Below, piece by piece: positions 1 to 7,634 of a DNA stretch of 64,000 nucleotides (position 1 is its first letter; every line of letters starts with the position of its first letter). Below the pieces are notes generated by a model that saw only the letters and a list, made by a program, of their open reading frames with translations, ran no database searches and was not told the origin of the DNA. Location: positions 24,922 through 88,921 of the forward strand of contig CAZEKF010000005.1 in the NCBI GenBank assembly GCA_964512765.1, written 5' to 3'. The position numbers and the translations under genes are program-made. The DNA is from GW2011-AR15 sp964512765. Its GTDB lineage: Archaea > Nanobdellota > Nanobdellia > Woesearchaeales > GW2011-AR15.

Positions 1-1018
1 ATTTACAATGAGGGCACCATGTTGTTGATAATAACCTTATAACTGGTTTACCGTCTTCTTCACAGATTCCGTCTTCAAGGATTAAACTTTGGAAAGTACC
101 TATAGTCGGACCTTTTTCAGGTGGTGGTGGCGGCATCTCGCCTGCTAAAGCTTTCTCAATTTTGTCTGGAAAGCTTGAATATGAAGCTGCTCCTCGTATC
201 ATGTAACCTTTTTCTCCACCTACAAAGAACGTTGGTGTTCCTCCTACGCCTAAGCTTCTACCAAACTGTGTATCCTGGACAACAATTGATGCTTTTTCAT
301 TTTCATCTAGACATTTACTAAATTCAGCCATGTCAAGTTCCATGTCAGAAGCGTATTTCTTTAAACTGTCAATGTCTAAAGCGCCTTGGTTCTGGAACAG
401 CACATCGTGATAATCCCAAAATTTACCTTGGTCACGCGCACATTCAGATGCTTCGCTAGCTTTTCTAGCAGATTCGTGCACAATAAAGTGTTTAAACACA
501 ACTTCAACTTTGTCACCGTAGTTCTTTTTAATGTTTGGAACTGACGGTAACCAGCTTGGATCCTGGCCTTGGAACTGGGCGATTAATTGAGCATGGAATC
601 CTGCAGCTGCGCTACAGTACGGGCATGCAAATTCACTAAACTCCAAAATCTGTATTACATCTTCTCCATAAACAGGATCTGATGGTTTAGATGGTTCGCT
701 TGGTTTTGATGGCTTAACAGGTTTCACATCAGCCATAGGCTCTAATTCTGTTAATGCAGTTGAAACTGCTGATTTAACCTCTGCAGGTAATTCTTTACCT
801 TCTAATGTGTTAAGATCATCAACAACTGAACTAACACTAACACCTAGTCTAAACCCGTTTGTAAAAACAGATAATAACAATAGAACACCTAATATTACTG
901 TTGTTGTTTTCCACATATCATTTCCTAACATTCCTTCTTGAACTTCTTCATGTTTTGTAACATGGTGTCCAGAAGATTTACGTTTATGTCTTGATTTTTT
1001 TCTAATTGGTTTACTCAT
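1..1018 (-). CDS. Membrane-anchored DsbA-like thioredoxin-fold protein (3' end outside window)
   Basis: The reading frame runs on the minus strand from ATG at 1018 past the window edge, so the product is C-terminally incomplete (at least 339 residues). It has a basic N-terminus, one membrane segment around residues 35-55, a Pro/Lys/Ser linker, then a DsbA/thioredoxin-4-type domain with the redox motif CPYC after FSEFA and a typical cis-Pro region (GGTPTFFV). Near the edge a second thioredoxin-like start appears (STTWCPHCK), so this is probably a two-domain oxidoreductase. Such proteins catalyse disulfide exchange on exported proteins. Partner (for example VKOR) not visible here. Confidence 0.85.
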   Translation of the reverse strand, partial: MSKPIRKKSRHKRKSSGHHVTKHEEVQEGMLGNDMWKTTTVILGVLLLLSVFTNGFRLGVSVSSVVDDLNTLEGKELPAEVKSAVSTALTELEPMADVKPVKPSKPSEPSKPSDPVYGEDVIQILEFSEFACPYCSAAAGFHAQLIAQFQGQDPSWLPSVPNIKKNYGDKVEVVFKHFIVHESARKASEASECARDQGKFWDYHDVLFQNQGALDIDSLKKYASDMELDMAEFSKCLDENEKASIVVQDTQFGRSLGVGGTPTFFVGGEKGYMIRGAASYSSFPDKIEKALAGEMPPPPPEKGPTIGTFQSLILEDGICEEDGKPVIRLLSTTWCPHCK

Positions 1019-1098
1019 TTAGTATACCCCCATATTAAATCTTATCATACGGAAGAATCAAGTTTTATTTATATATTTTATCTCTTTAAACAGAAGAA

Positions 1099-1296
1099 TT
1101 ATTTTTTAGAAGTCTTTTTAGTTGTTTTTTTAACTGGCTTTTTAACAACTTTTTTCTTAACTGGCTTTTTCTTTGGCTTTGGTGTTTCTTTTTTCTTATT
1201 TTTACAAGTTTCACAATACAAAGAACCTGCATACTTCGGGTAAAATACACTACCACAAATCATACACTTTTTTCTTACCTTGTACAACTTTGCCAT
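1099..1296 (-). CDS. Small zinc-ribbon protein with lysine-rich tail
   Basis: 65 residues. Two CxxC pairs (CMIC near residue 11, CETC near residue 29) can form a zinc ribbon. The C-terminal half is almost entirely Lys, Pro and Thr and is likely to bind nucleic acid. I do not recognise the family. It lies alone between the DsbA-like gene and the divergent PAP2-like gene. Function unknown; RNA or DNA binding is inference from composition. Confidence 0.6.
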   Translation of the reverse strand: MAKLYKVRKKCMICGSVFYPKYAGSLYCETCKNKKKETPKPKKKPVKKKVVKKPVKKTTKKTSKK

Positions 1297-1335
1297 TTTT
1301 TTATACTCTTGGGAAAAACAACTTATTTTAAAAGG

Positions 1336-1352
1336 TTACGGAACTTCCGTAA
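1336..1352. repeat. Short palindrome with three-base loop
   Basis: Perfect inverted repeat TTACGGA-ACT-TCCGTAA (7-bp arms, 3-base loop) in the region between divergent genes. It resembles other three-base-loop palindromes at 6224, 16907, 17002, 17064, 17107, 58404 and 58430. Confidence 0.55.
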
Positions 1353-1437
1353 GTGTTGGAGTTTTTAAATATTTTTAATCGCTCTGGAATAGTGTCACTT
1401 TTAATCCAATAAATTTTTATATTCTGTATATATAGGT

Positions 1438-1893
1438 GTGAATATGGGTGGTCTTTTAAGTCAAGTATTTACGAACAAAATTGTGTTAAGTGTAATTCTT
1501 TCATACACTGTTGCAAGTTTAATCAAAGTGTTTTTTCATTATCTTGGTACTGATAAATGGGACTTTATGGTATTTTTCAGGACTGGTGGTATGCCAAGTT
1601 CACATACAGCGTCTGTTACTTCCATGACTGCAGCTATTTATTTTTTAGAAGGTTCATCTAACTTATTCATGGTTTGTTTAATAGTAAGTAGCATTGTTAT
1701 TTCAGATGCTATTGGACTAAGACGAGCTGTTGGTAAACAAGCACAAGTATTAAACAAAGTAGCTGCAGAGTTTAGACATTTCCGTACTTTTAGAACTAAA
1801 AGATTGTATGAATTATTAGGCCATACACCAAAACAAGCATTAGCAGGATTTATTCTTGGAATATTAATAGCAAAACTAGTATTCTTGTTCTAG
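1438..1893 (+). CDS. Divergent PAP2 family (DUF212/YuiD-like) membrane protein
   Basis: 151 residues. The motif GGMPSSHTASV near residues 50-60, followed by D.IG.RR..G.Q and a late LGHTPKQA..G segment, is the signature of the DUF212 acid-phosphatase/haloperoxidase-related family. Several hydrophobic segments indicate a membrane protein. A phosphatase activity on a lipid phosphate is plausible but unproven for this family. An AT-rich TATA-like stretch lies 20-30 bp before the GTG at 1438; an ATG two codons later (1444) is an alternative start. The 3' end overlaps the convergent gene by 4 bp. Confidence 0.85.
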   Translation: MNMGGLLSQVFTNKIVLSVILSYTVASLIKVFFHYLGTDKWDFMVFFRTGGMPSSHTASVTSMTAAIYFLEGSSNLFMVCLIVSSIVISDAIGLRRAVGKQAQVLNKVAAEFRHFRTFRTKRLYELLGHTPKQALAGFILGILIAKLVFLF

Positions 1894-2348
1894 AATAATA
1901 TTATTAATAAAAGACATAATACAGGATATACTATGTTATTTAATAAACTTAATTTAAGATTCTGAAAAAAGCTATGTTTTTTCTTGAATCCTAGAGAAGC
2001 TGTTACTAAACCAAACATAAAGATTAACAAAGCAATAACTGGATTTTTAGTTTCAAACAATGAAATTGAAAAGATTGAATAAAATAGTATGTTATTTGGA
2101 AACTTTTTAACCCATACAAAACCAAGCAATACAGAAACTAGTGAAATTGGTATTGAAAAGTAATATCTTAAGCCCAGATAACTGAAGAAAAAGTAAAAAA
2201 CAACACCTAAGAAAATAGGTTTCAAAATTCTAAAATATTTTTTTCCTTGTTTAAGTTCTTCTTTTGTGAAATTAGAAATAAATGTGCCTATTACCAAACC
2301 AAAGTAACTAAGAAACATTAGTAAAAGAAATTTTAGTAATTCTGACAT
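1890..2348 (-). CDS. Hypothetical integral membrane protein
   Basis: 152 residues, with four to five hydrophobic segments separated by short Lys-rich loops and very few charged residues elsewhere. I do not recognise a family. It overlaps the end of the convergent DUF212 gene by 4 bp and follows the DHH gene on the same strand (33-bp gap), so it may be co-transcribed with it. Confidence 0.55.
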   Translation of the reverse strand: MSELLKFLLLMFLSYFGLVIGTFISNFTKEELKQGKKYFRILKPIFLGVVFYFFFSYLGLRYYFSIPISLVSVLLGFVWVKKFPNNILFYSIFSISLFETKNPVIALLIFMFGLVTASLGFKKKHSFFQNLKLSLLNNIVYPVLCLLLIILF

Positions 2349-2381
2349 AGAATTATTATCTTTTATTTGAGATATTTATAC

Positions 2382-3527
2382 TTATTGTATTTTTGTAAGA
2401 TAATCAAGAACATACTTCATTACTTCATCCCTGGAAGCTTCATTAAATCTTATAGAACCTGCAACGTCGTGACCACCGCCACTAATTAAAGCGTAAGGAA
2501 ACTTTTGTTTTAATTCTTTTAATAGATCAACACCACTAAAACTAACATTATCTGCTCTGTAACTAATCATGTCTTTTGTTTCTGCTAACGTGATTCTAGG
2601 TCCATTAATTAATTCATGCGTTATTCTAACTGTTTTTGAAGATGCGTACTCCCAGTCACTTACTTTATTCTTATCAATTCTCAATAGTTTAAATTTCTTA
2701 TAATCTGTTATTTTAACATATTTCTCTGCTGCTTTCTTAACATTCTCAAACTTTTTTTCAACATCTTTTGACAATGAATTAATCACAATCTTATTTTTTT
2801 CATTCATTGAAAACAAATCTGCTAAAAACTTTGCTCTGCCTGAAGATCTTAAATAATATAATTCATGATCAATTACAAATGACCATTTTTTTAGTTCATC
2901 GTCTGAGTAACCAGATAATTTAACATAATTTTCCTGGTCTTGACCTGAAGATTTATCTGCCACACCAGATATTGCCGGTAGATGATTAATATTTGACAGT
3001 AAGGGATTAACAAACAATGCTAATTCTGTTGCCAATGCACCCGCGTGCAAACTAGTTTTAATTCCATACGCATGTGGATTCAAGAAAGATTCAGTTAAAT
3101 CTATAATTTCATTATCATACCTATGATGATCAACTATAACAAATTCAAAACCATAGTCAAGCAATCTTTGAATTGCGTTAAAACTTTGTTCATTTGAACC
3201 TAGATCGCATAAAATAACTAACGGTTTAGAATTATTAAACCCTAAACAATTGTTTAGATCGCGTAAAGCGTCTGTATAATCATAATACGGTGATCTGCTA
3301 GCCATTCTAGCTACTTGTCTAGGATTTTTAGAAACTGATAAAATTGCTTTTTCAATAACAAACCCTGCTGTGTAACCGTCTGTGTCATCATGATGTTTTA
3401 TTATAATGAACCTGTTTTCTGAGATTGCTTTTTTAATTATCTCTGATGTTTTAACAAAACATTCTCTTAGATTTTCTAAATTTTCTGATTTTATTAAGAA
3501 AGGTTTTTTTTTAGTATTTATTTCCAT
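2382..3527 (-). CDS. DHH-family phosphoesterase (archaeal RecJ-like)
   Basis: 381 residues. DHH-superfamily motifs are visible in order: KHHDDTDGYTAG near residue 44, CDLGSNE near 107, VDHHR near 133 (the family-naming motif), and a C-terminal DHHA1-type glycine motif ISGGGHDVAGSIR near residue 350. Relatives include archaeal RecJ/GAN nucleases, which associate with the GINS replication complex, and nanoRNases/phosphodiesterases. A Mn-dependent 5' exonuclease or oligonucleotide phosphodiesterase is likely; the substrate cannot be fixed from sequence. It starts 3 bp after the truncated dph2 stop, on the same strand. Confidence 0.85.
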   Translation of the reverse strand: MEINTKKKPFLIKSENLENLRECFVKTSEIIKKAISENRFIIIKHHDDTDGYTAGFVIEKAILSVSKNPRQVARMASRSPYYDYTDALRDLNNCLGFNNSKPLVILCDLGSNEQSFNAIQRLLDYGFEFVIVDHHRYDNEIIDLTESFLNPHAYGIKTSLHAGALATELALFVNPLLSNINHLPAISGVADKSSGQDQENYVKLSGYSDDELKKWSFVIDHELYYLRSSGRAKFLADLFSMNEKNKIVINSLSKDVEKKFENVKKAAEKYVKITDYKKFKLLRIDKNKVSDWEYASSKTVRITHELINGPRITLAETKDMISYRADNVSFSGVDLLKELKQKFPYALISGGGHDVAGSIRFNEASRDEVMKYVLDYLTKIQ

Positions 3528-3530
3528 TTT

Positions 3531-3794
3531 TTATCGTTTTCCTGTATCTTGCCATGCTGCATGGCCAAAGTGTATTAACAAATCAACACCTAAACTTTTG
3601 ACATCTAATGGCAGGTCACAACTACCGTAACATGAACCACCCCAGATTACAACTTCTGCGTTTGTTTCTTTTTCTATAGTTTTCTGGATTTCTTCAGCTT
3701 TTGGCTTTAAACCATCTGGTAGATGTAAACATACAGTTTTAGCTTTATGTTTTTTAATTTCTTCAATTATTTTTTTTGTATCTAGGTTGTACAT
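3531..3794 (-). CDS. dph2: Dph2 N-terminal domain only (truncated diphthamide synthesis protein)
   Basis: 87 residues matching only the first domain of archaeal Dph2, the radical SAM-like [4Fe-4S] enzyme that transfers an aminocarboxypropyl group to the EF2 histidine. Visible: LPDGLKPKAEEI near residue 25 and CYGSCDLP with the first cluster cysteine followed by LLIHFGH. The full protein is over 300 residues with three cysteines in three domains. Here the frame stops right after the first domain and the DHH gene begins 3 bp later, so domains 2 and 3 are absent. Likely a remnant of a deletion, or a repurposed single domain. Confidence 0.75.
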   Translation of the reverse strand: MYNLDTKKIIEEIKKHKAKTVCLHLPDGLKPKAEEIQKTIEKETNAEVVIWGGSCYGSCDLPLDVKSLGVDLLIHFGHAAWQDTGKR

Positions 3795-3866
3795 ATTAAT
3801 ATTTTGGAAATAACTTACTATTAAAATTGTTTATGCTTTTTATATAACTTCATTCTCTTTTTTTGA

Positions 3867-4754
3867 ATGGCAAACATGCTTGTACATAGAGCTCGTGAAA
3901 TTGGTCTTCAAAAAAACTATGTTGTTAAGGACAACGCACATATTTATACGTCTAAAGGTAATTTCGTTTATGGTTTTCCGCCATCTTCAATCTGGTTGGC
4001 AGAAAAAGATGGAGATAAATATATATTAAAAATTGTAATGTCGAAAAAGGAATATAAGAGAGAAATCAGAAGTCTTAGGAAAGTACATACTCACCCAAAT
4101 ATTGTGCCTTTAGTTGAAACATATTCTTATGATTGTTATAATGTACTAGTAGAACCGTTTGTAGGGACAAGGAATCTTCCTAGATGTCTTGACTCAGGTA
4201 TTACTTTATCTAATTTTATTAGATATATGATAAGCGCTACACGTGGTGTAGGTCACTCACATGACATGAACATTACCCATCATAATCTTCATCAAGATAA
4301 TATTAGAATCGGAGAAAAAGAAGGATCCACAATAATTGATTTTCAGTTGGCAAACAAAACAGGTCAGTTTTACTTTGTTCAAACAAGAAGATACGGTCGA
4401 AAAGGAGAAAAAATAGTTTTTCATGGGCCTATTGAATACTATCCTTCCTCCAAGGTGCCTTTTTTTTCAAGCAAAGATGTTGACTTACATTGTTTAGTAA
4501 GAATAATAGATAGCACTCTTGGTTATACTCTATCAAACAGAGACCGTACATGGTTTACGGATATTTTTAATGATGGAGAGCAAGCAATGAAAGAATTAGG
4601 TCTTTCTTTACTTCACTTCATCAAATATTCTACTTCGGATAATAAAAGAGAAAGACCTAAGAATGCTAATCAGTTAATAACTCGGTTAGAAGATTTACTT
4701 GGTAATCCAAGCTTTGAACAGTTTTCAGAATGGGTGTCAGAACAACATGACTAG
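3867..4754 (+). CDS. Eukaryotic-like protein kinase fold, probable pseudokinase
   Basis: 295 residues with kinase subdomains: ATP-site lysine in YILKIV (about residue 55), helix-C Glu in KREIRSL (about 66), HPNIVPL, and the catalytic-loop equivalent HHNLHQDN at about 138-145. The HRD aspartate is replaced by Asn, the following Lys by Gln, and DFG by DFQ (about 158). These changes argue against ordinary phosphotransfer. It may bind nucleotide or act as a regulator. A TATA-like box (TTATATAA) about 25 bp before ATG 3867 suggests a leaderless mRNA. Its stop overlaps the opposing small ORF. Confidence 0.7.
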   Translation: MANMLVHRAREIGLQKNYVVKDNAHIYTSKGNFVYGFPPSSIWLAEKDGDKYILKIVMSKKEYKREIRSLRKVHTHPNIVPLVETYSYDCYNVLVEPFVGTRNLPRCLDSGITLSNFIRYMISATRGVGHSHDMNITHHNLHQDNIRIGEKEGSTIIDFQLANKTGQFYFVQTRRYGRKGEKIVFHGPIEYYPSSKVPFFSSKDVDLHCLVRIIDSTLGYTLSNRDRTWFTDIFNDGEQAMKELGLSLLHFIKYSTSDNKRERPKNANQLITRLEDLLGNPSFEQFSEWVSEQHD

Positions 4755-4876
4755 TCTTTAGCAACGTCTAATGCTTCATCGTCATCGGATTTCTTCCATC
4801 TTTTGCCGTTTTCACCGGATTTTGGAATATCCATAAAGTAAGTTGTATTTGTTTTTGACCTTCGTATTCGTGCCAT
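4751..4876 (-). CDS. Small ORF, 41 aa, acidic/basic
   Basis: ATG at 4876, stop TAG at 4751-4753. The peptide starts MARIRRSKTN, contains PKSGENGKRWKKSDDDEA and ends VAKD. No family recognised. It lies 6 bp downstream of another small ORF (4883-5017) on the same strand, and its codon use looks ordinary for this genome, which supports a two-gene unit. It overlaps the stop codon of the convergent kinase-fold gene by 2-3 bp. Confidence 0.45.
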   Translation of the reverse strand: MARIRRSKTNTTYFMDIPKSGENGKRWKKSDDDEALDVAKD

Positions 4877-4882
4877 TCTGAT

Positions 4883-5017
4883 TCAGCTTAAAAACAGTTC
4901 ATCCATTTCTTCTTCAGACAAGTTCCTGCTATTTATTGCAGAGGAGAAATCCTTCTTTTTTTTACTAGAATGTCTTTTCACCTTTTTTAGGACTTCTGCG
5001 TCTTCGTCTTCATACAT
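4883..5017 (-). CDS. Small ORF, 44 aa, charged
   Basis: ATG at 5017, stop TGA at 4883-4885. The peptide starts MYEDEDAEVLKKVK, has a central Lys run and ends with NLSEEEMDELFLS. It is strongly charged and predicted soluble; no family recognised. It is preceded by a structured leader (5018-5100), and a TATA-like sequence on the minus strand lies near 5133-5140. Confidence 0.45.
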   Translation of the reverse strand: MYEDEDAEVLKKVKRHSSKKKKDFSSAINSRNLSEEEMDELFLS

Positions 5018-5100
5018 TTTGGATCAACTTGATTAAAAAGATCCTAGGCGTAAGGAGGTTTCTTGTGGGTGGGGTGATAGTAAGAAAAGTACCTTACGGC
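5018..5100 (-). promoter_or_regulatory. Structured 5' leader upstream of the small-ORF pair
   Basis: On the minus strand an inverted repeat pairs CCTTACG (5092-5098) with CGTAAGG (5049-5055), extended by AAGAAA/TTTCTT arms, around a G/C-rich loop unusual for this AT-rich genome. A second possible stem GGATC/GATCC lies just before the ATG at 5017. This could be an attenuator, a translational control element or a separate small RNA. Structure is by eye only. Confidence 0.35.
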
Positions 5101-5294
5101 CTAAGTTCTTACTTGGAAGTAGTAGTTAGAAGTATATAAATGTTTCGGTTTTGTAACTATTTCATAGTAATAACTTAAGTTAAATTTATAAATAAAGTTT
5201 TGTAACTGTGTTATATTATAATTAACTAATAATGGTAAAACATCATGACATATGCAACTTTCATATGTGATGTGAATTAAGAAGTAGTGAGAAA

Positions 5295-5447
5295 ATGATC
5301 CAAATAGCTGAAGAACATTTAACAAGAGGTAATATTGATCCTGTTGCACTTCTCTATTATGGGTTGGTGTGGAAAACAGACTGTAGTGTGCCAAATTTAG
5401 CTACACTATTAAAACAAAATAATGCTGATAGTCTACTAGATCTCTAA
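5295..5447 (+). CDS. Small ORF, 50 aa
   Basis: ATG at 5295, stop TAA at 5445-5447, immediately followed by the ATG of the next gene at 5448 (TAAATG), which suggests translational coupling. The peptide starts MIQIAEEHLTRGNIDP and ends LLKQNNADSLLDL; it looks helical and soluble. No family recognised. A TATA-like stretch near 5210-5225 could serve as promoter. Confidence 0.5.
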   Translation: MIQIAEEHLTRGNIDPVALLYYGLVWKTDCSVPNLATLLKQNNADSLLDL

Positions 5448-5768
5448 ATGGCATCTGCCGTAGACATGATGTTTGGGAAAGGAGAGATGCCCATCCGCAG
5501 ACTAAGTACATTATTGAGCAACGATGGTAAAGGTGAGGCGGAAGCATTTTATGCTGGAGTTTATGATGAAAGAGTTAGAGACTCTGAACACAAGGACTAC
5601 TTTCTTTTCGGCCAAGGTTTTAGAAATGGACTTCTAGGTAACAAAGTAAGTATAAAACAAGCATTATTAATAGGAAGAGATGAAAATTACCAGAGTGGGT
5701 ATGCAAAAGGTGAGTTCATACGAAAAGGACTTCAAGATAACAAAACACCATTATTCTTAAAAGAGTAA
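5448..5768 (+). CDS. Hypothetical protein, 106 aa
   Basis: Soluble, moderately charged protein with a repeated Gly/Tyr/Phe pattern (FYAGVYDERV, FGQGFRNGLLG, YQSGYAKGEF). The repeating YxxGxxxG-like spacing suggests internal helical repeats. No family recognised. It directly follows the 50-aa ORF with no gap, so the two probably form one unit. Confidence 0.55.
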   Translation: MASAVDMMFGKGEMPIRRLSTLLSNDGKGEAEAFYAGVYDERVRDSEHKDYFLFGQGFRNGLLGNKVSIKQALLIGRDENYQSGYAKGEFIRKGLQDNKTPLFLKE

Positions 5769-5829
5769 CACAAAAACTCAGATTTTTTTAAATATATCTT
5801 AGAGTAATAACTTTTTTTATGTTACCTAA

Positions 5830-6144
5830 CTAGCCTTCCACAGGAAACCTCATAAACTTTTTACAGTTAAAACAACTATAAACTATTTTAGAATTAGTGT
5901 TTCTTACTCTACAATTAACTCCTGGTACTAGGTATTTGTAACAATGTTTACAGAATCTACGTTTTAATTCTCTAGGCATCCTAACCTTATATTTCATACC
6001 TATTTTTCTAGCTAGTTCAACGTATCTATCTGAGAGAGTAGATTCTTCTTTGAACTTAAGCTCTGCTTGCTTAAACAACTCTTCTATTCGTTCTTTAGCT
6101 ATTTGTCTAAACAATGCAGGTTTTTTCCTGTGTTTTTGTTTCAT
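5830..6144 (-). CDS. rnp4: Ribonuclease P protein component 4 (Rpp21)
   Basis: 104 residues. The N-terminal helices (KQKHRKK, ALFRQIAKERIEELFKQAE) and the zinc ribbon with FCKHC near residue 65 and YSCFNCKKF near residue 93 match archaeal Rpp21/Rnp4, which pairs with Rpp29 on the specificity domain of the RNase P RNA. I chose ATG 6144 because AGGT lies 4-8 bases upstream; a TTG at 6159 would add five residues. Monocistronic, with an AT-rich promoter region between it and the structured element at 6184. Confidence 0.85.
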   Translation of the reverse strand: MKQKHRKKPALFRQIAKERIEELFKQAELKFKEESTLSDRYVELARKIGMKYKVRMPRELKRRFCKHCYKYLVPGVNCRVRNTNSKIVYSCFNCKKFMRFPVEG

Positions 6145-6183
6145 AATACCTGGTAACAAGAATTAATTAAAATAATTTGTTAA

Positions 6184-6266
6184 AATAATAATAACAATGG
6201 CCAGGCGAGCCGTAAGGCGAGTAGCATTTACGTAGTAAATGCGTCTGTGCCATTATTGTTATTATT
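6184..6266. repeat. Large imperfect inverted repeat with internal hairpins
   Basis: The outer arms AATAATAACAATGGC and GCCATTATTGTTATT pair almost fully. Inside are GCC-GTAA-GGC (GNRA-type tetraloop) and the perfect palindrome GCATTTAC-GTA-GTAAATGC (6224-6242). The centre is far more GC-rich than its surroundings. It lies between divergent genes (rnp4 and the coiled-coil gene). It could be a small RNA, a bidirectional control element or a dispersed palindromic element. Confidence 0.55.
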
Positions 6267-6344
6267 TTTTCCAAAACTATACACTTTTTTTTATTATCCA
6301 AACATTTTAATATAAATAAATAATTGTAATAGTTGGGGGTATAT

Positions 6345-7577
6345 GTGGGTTTTCTTGAAAAAATATTTGGAAAAAAAACTGAACATGTAGAAATTGATAA
6401 AATCGAGTTAAAAGAATGGCTTGATTCAAAAAAACTTTTAACAGAGATTGACCATGAAATTAACAAAACTCTTGATGGTATTAAGAAACTAAAATCTGAA
6501 CTAAATAAAAAACTTGAAGATCTTGAACTTGCAAAACTAATGAATACAGACATACCTAAACGTGAAAAACAAATCATGCAAGGTAACAGAGAGAATTATA
6601 TAAGAAAAACACAATTATTTCTTGACGAGTTAAAAGTTCCTGACCAAGACTATATTCAAATAAGCGAATTTTGTTCTGAGTTTGAAGAAAGATTGTATGA
6701 GTTTAATGAAAACACATCTAAGACATACTTTATCTTGACACATTTTTTTGACACAGAAATGAAAAATATTGCTGGACTGTTAAAAAGAATTGAGAACAGT
6801 ATTGTGAACTTAGTTGGGTTGTTAAAACACGAGAAAGTAACTCAATATAAAATGCTAGTTTCAAAAATAAATGAACTTAACAAGTCTACTATTGAACACG
6901 ATAAAACAAGTAAAAAACTTGATGAGCTTGAGAAAGAGTTTGAAGAAGCTGAGAAACGTGAAGTTGAATTAAATGAAAAAATGGATGCTTTGAAACAAAG
7001 TCCTGACTATAACAAATGCAAGAAATTTGATAAAAGAAAAACTGAGATAAAAGACGAGGTTTCCAGTCTTAATTCTAAGTTGAACAATAAATTAAAACAG
7101 TTTGATAAAGCAATGAAAAAGTATATGCATACATCCCTAAAGAAAAATACGATTGCAAATTACCGTGAACATCCGTTGCAAGCACTTGAAAAAGATTCTA
7201 AACTTGAAATTATCAATATAATTGAAAAATTAAAGCAAGAGGTTAAAAAAGGCCGGATTGAACTAAAACAAAAGATTAAAGATAAAATATTGAAAGAAGA
7301 TTTGACTAAAGTTTTTCTAGGAAAAATTACTTCTGAACACGAGAAATTAAAAAAAGAACGAGCAAAGATTAACCAGGAAGAAGATAAATTAACAGTAATG
7401 ATGAATTATAAAGAGTTGCAGTATAAAATTGAGCATAACACTGACAAAATCAAACAATTAAAAGAAAAGATTTCTGACAAAAAAAACCTGGTGAGTCATC
7501 TTAATATTAAGAACCAGGTTAACAAACTTCAGGAACTACTGAGTAGTACAACTGATTGCGAAGTTGTAATAAAATAG
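6345..7577 (+). CDS. Long coiled-coil protein of unknown function
   Basis: About 410 residues, almost wholly helical, with long Lys/Glu/Leu heptad stretches (residues roughly 15-75, 170-250, 280-400) and few aromatic residues. The N-terminus GFLEKIFGKK is a short amphipathic segment before the coil. No enzyme motif seen. A GTG at 6345 preceded by GGGGGT with 4-base spacing is the better start; an in-frame TTG at 6333 would add four residues. A TATA-like box lies near 6307-6318. Structural or SMC/Rad50-arm-like roles are possible but not shown. Confidence 0.6.
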   Translation: MGFLEKIFGKKTEHVEIDKIELKEWLDSKKLLTEIDHEINKTLDGIKKLKSELNKKLEDLELAKLMNTDIPKREKQIMQGNRENYIRKTQLFLDELKVPDQDYIQISEFCSEFEERLYEFNENTSKTYFILTHFFDTEMKNIAGLLKRIENSIVNLVGLLKHEKVTQYKMLVSKINELNKSTIEHDKTSKKLDELEKEFEEAEKREVELNEKMDALKQSPDYNKCKKFDKRKTEIKDEVSSLNSKLNNKLKQFDKAMKKYMHTSLKKNTIANYREHPLQALEKDSKLEIINIIEKLKQEVKKGRIELKQKIKDKILKEDLTKVFLGKITSEHEKLKKERAKINQEEDKLTVMMNYKELQYKIEHNTDKIKQLKEKISDKKNLVSHLNIKNQVNKLQELLSSTTDCEVVIK

Positions 7578-7634
7578 TCCTGTCTGGACTTTCTAATAAA
7601 ACGAGGTATAATAAAAAAATTATTTTTATAAAAA

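Noticed and set aside
5101..5394. 97-codon minus-strand frame upstream of the small ORFs
   Set aside because: AT-rich promoter-like sequence, aromatic-rich translation, and overlap with a better plus-strand ORF at 5295.
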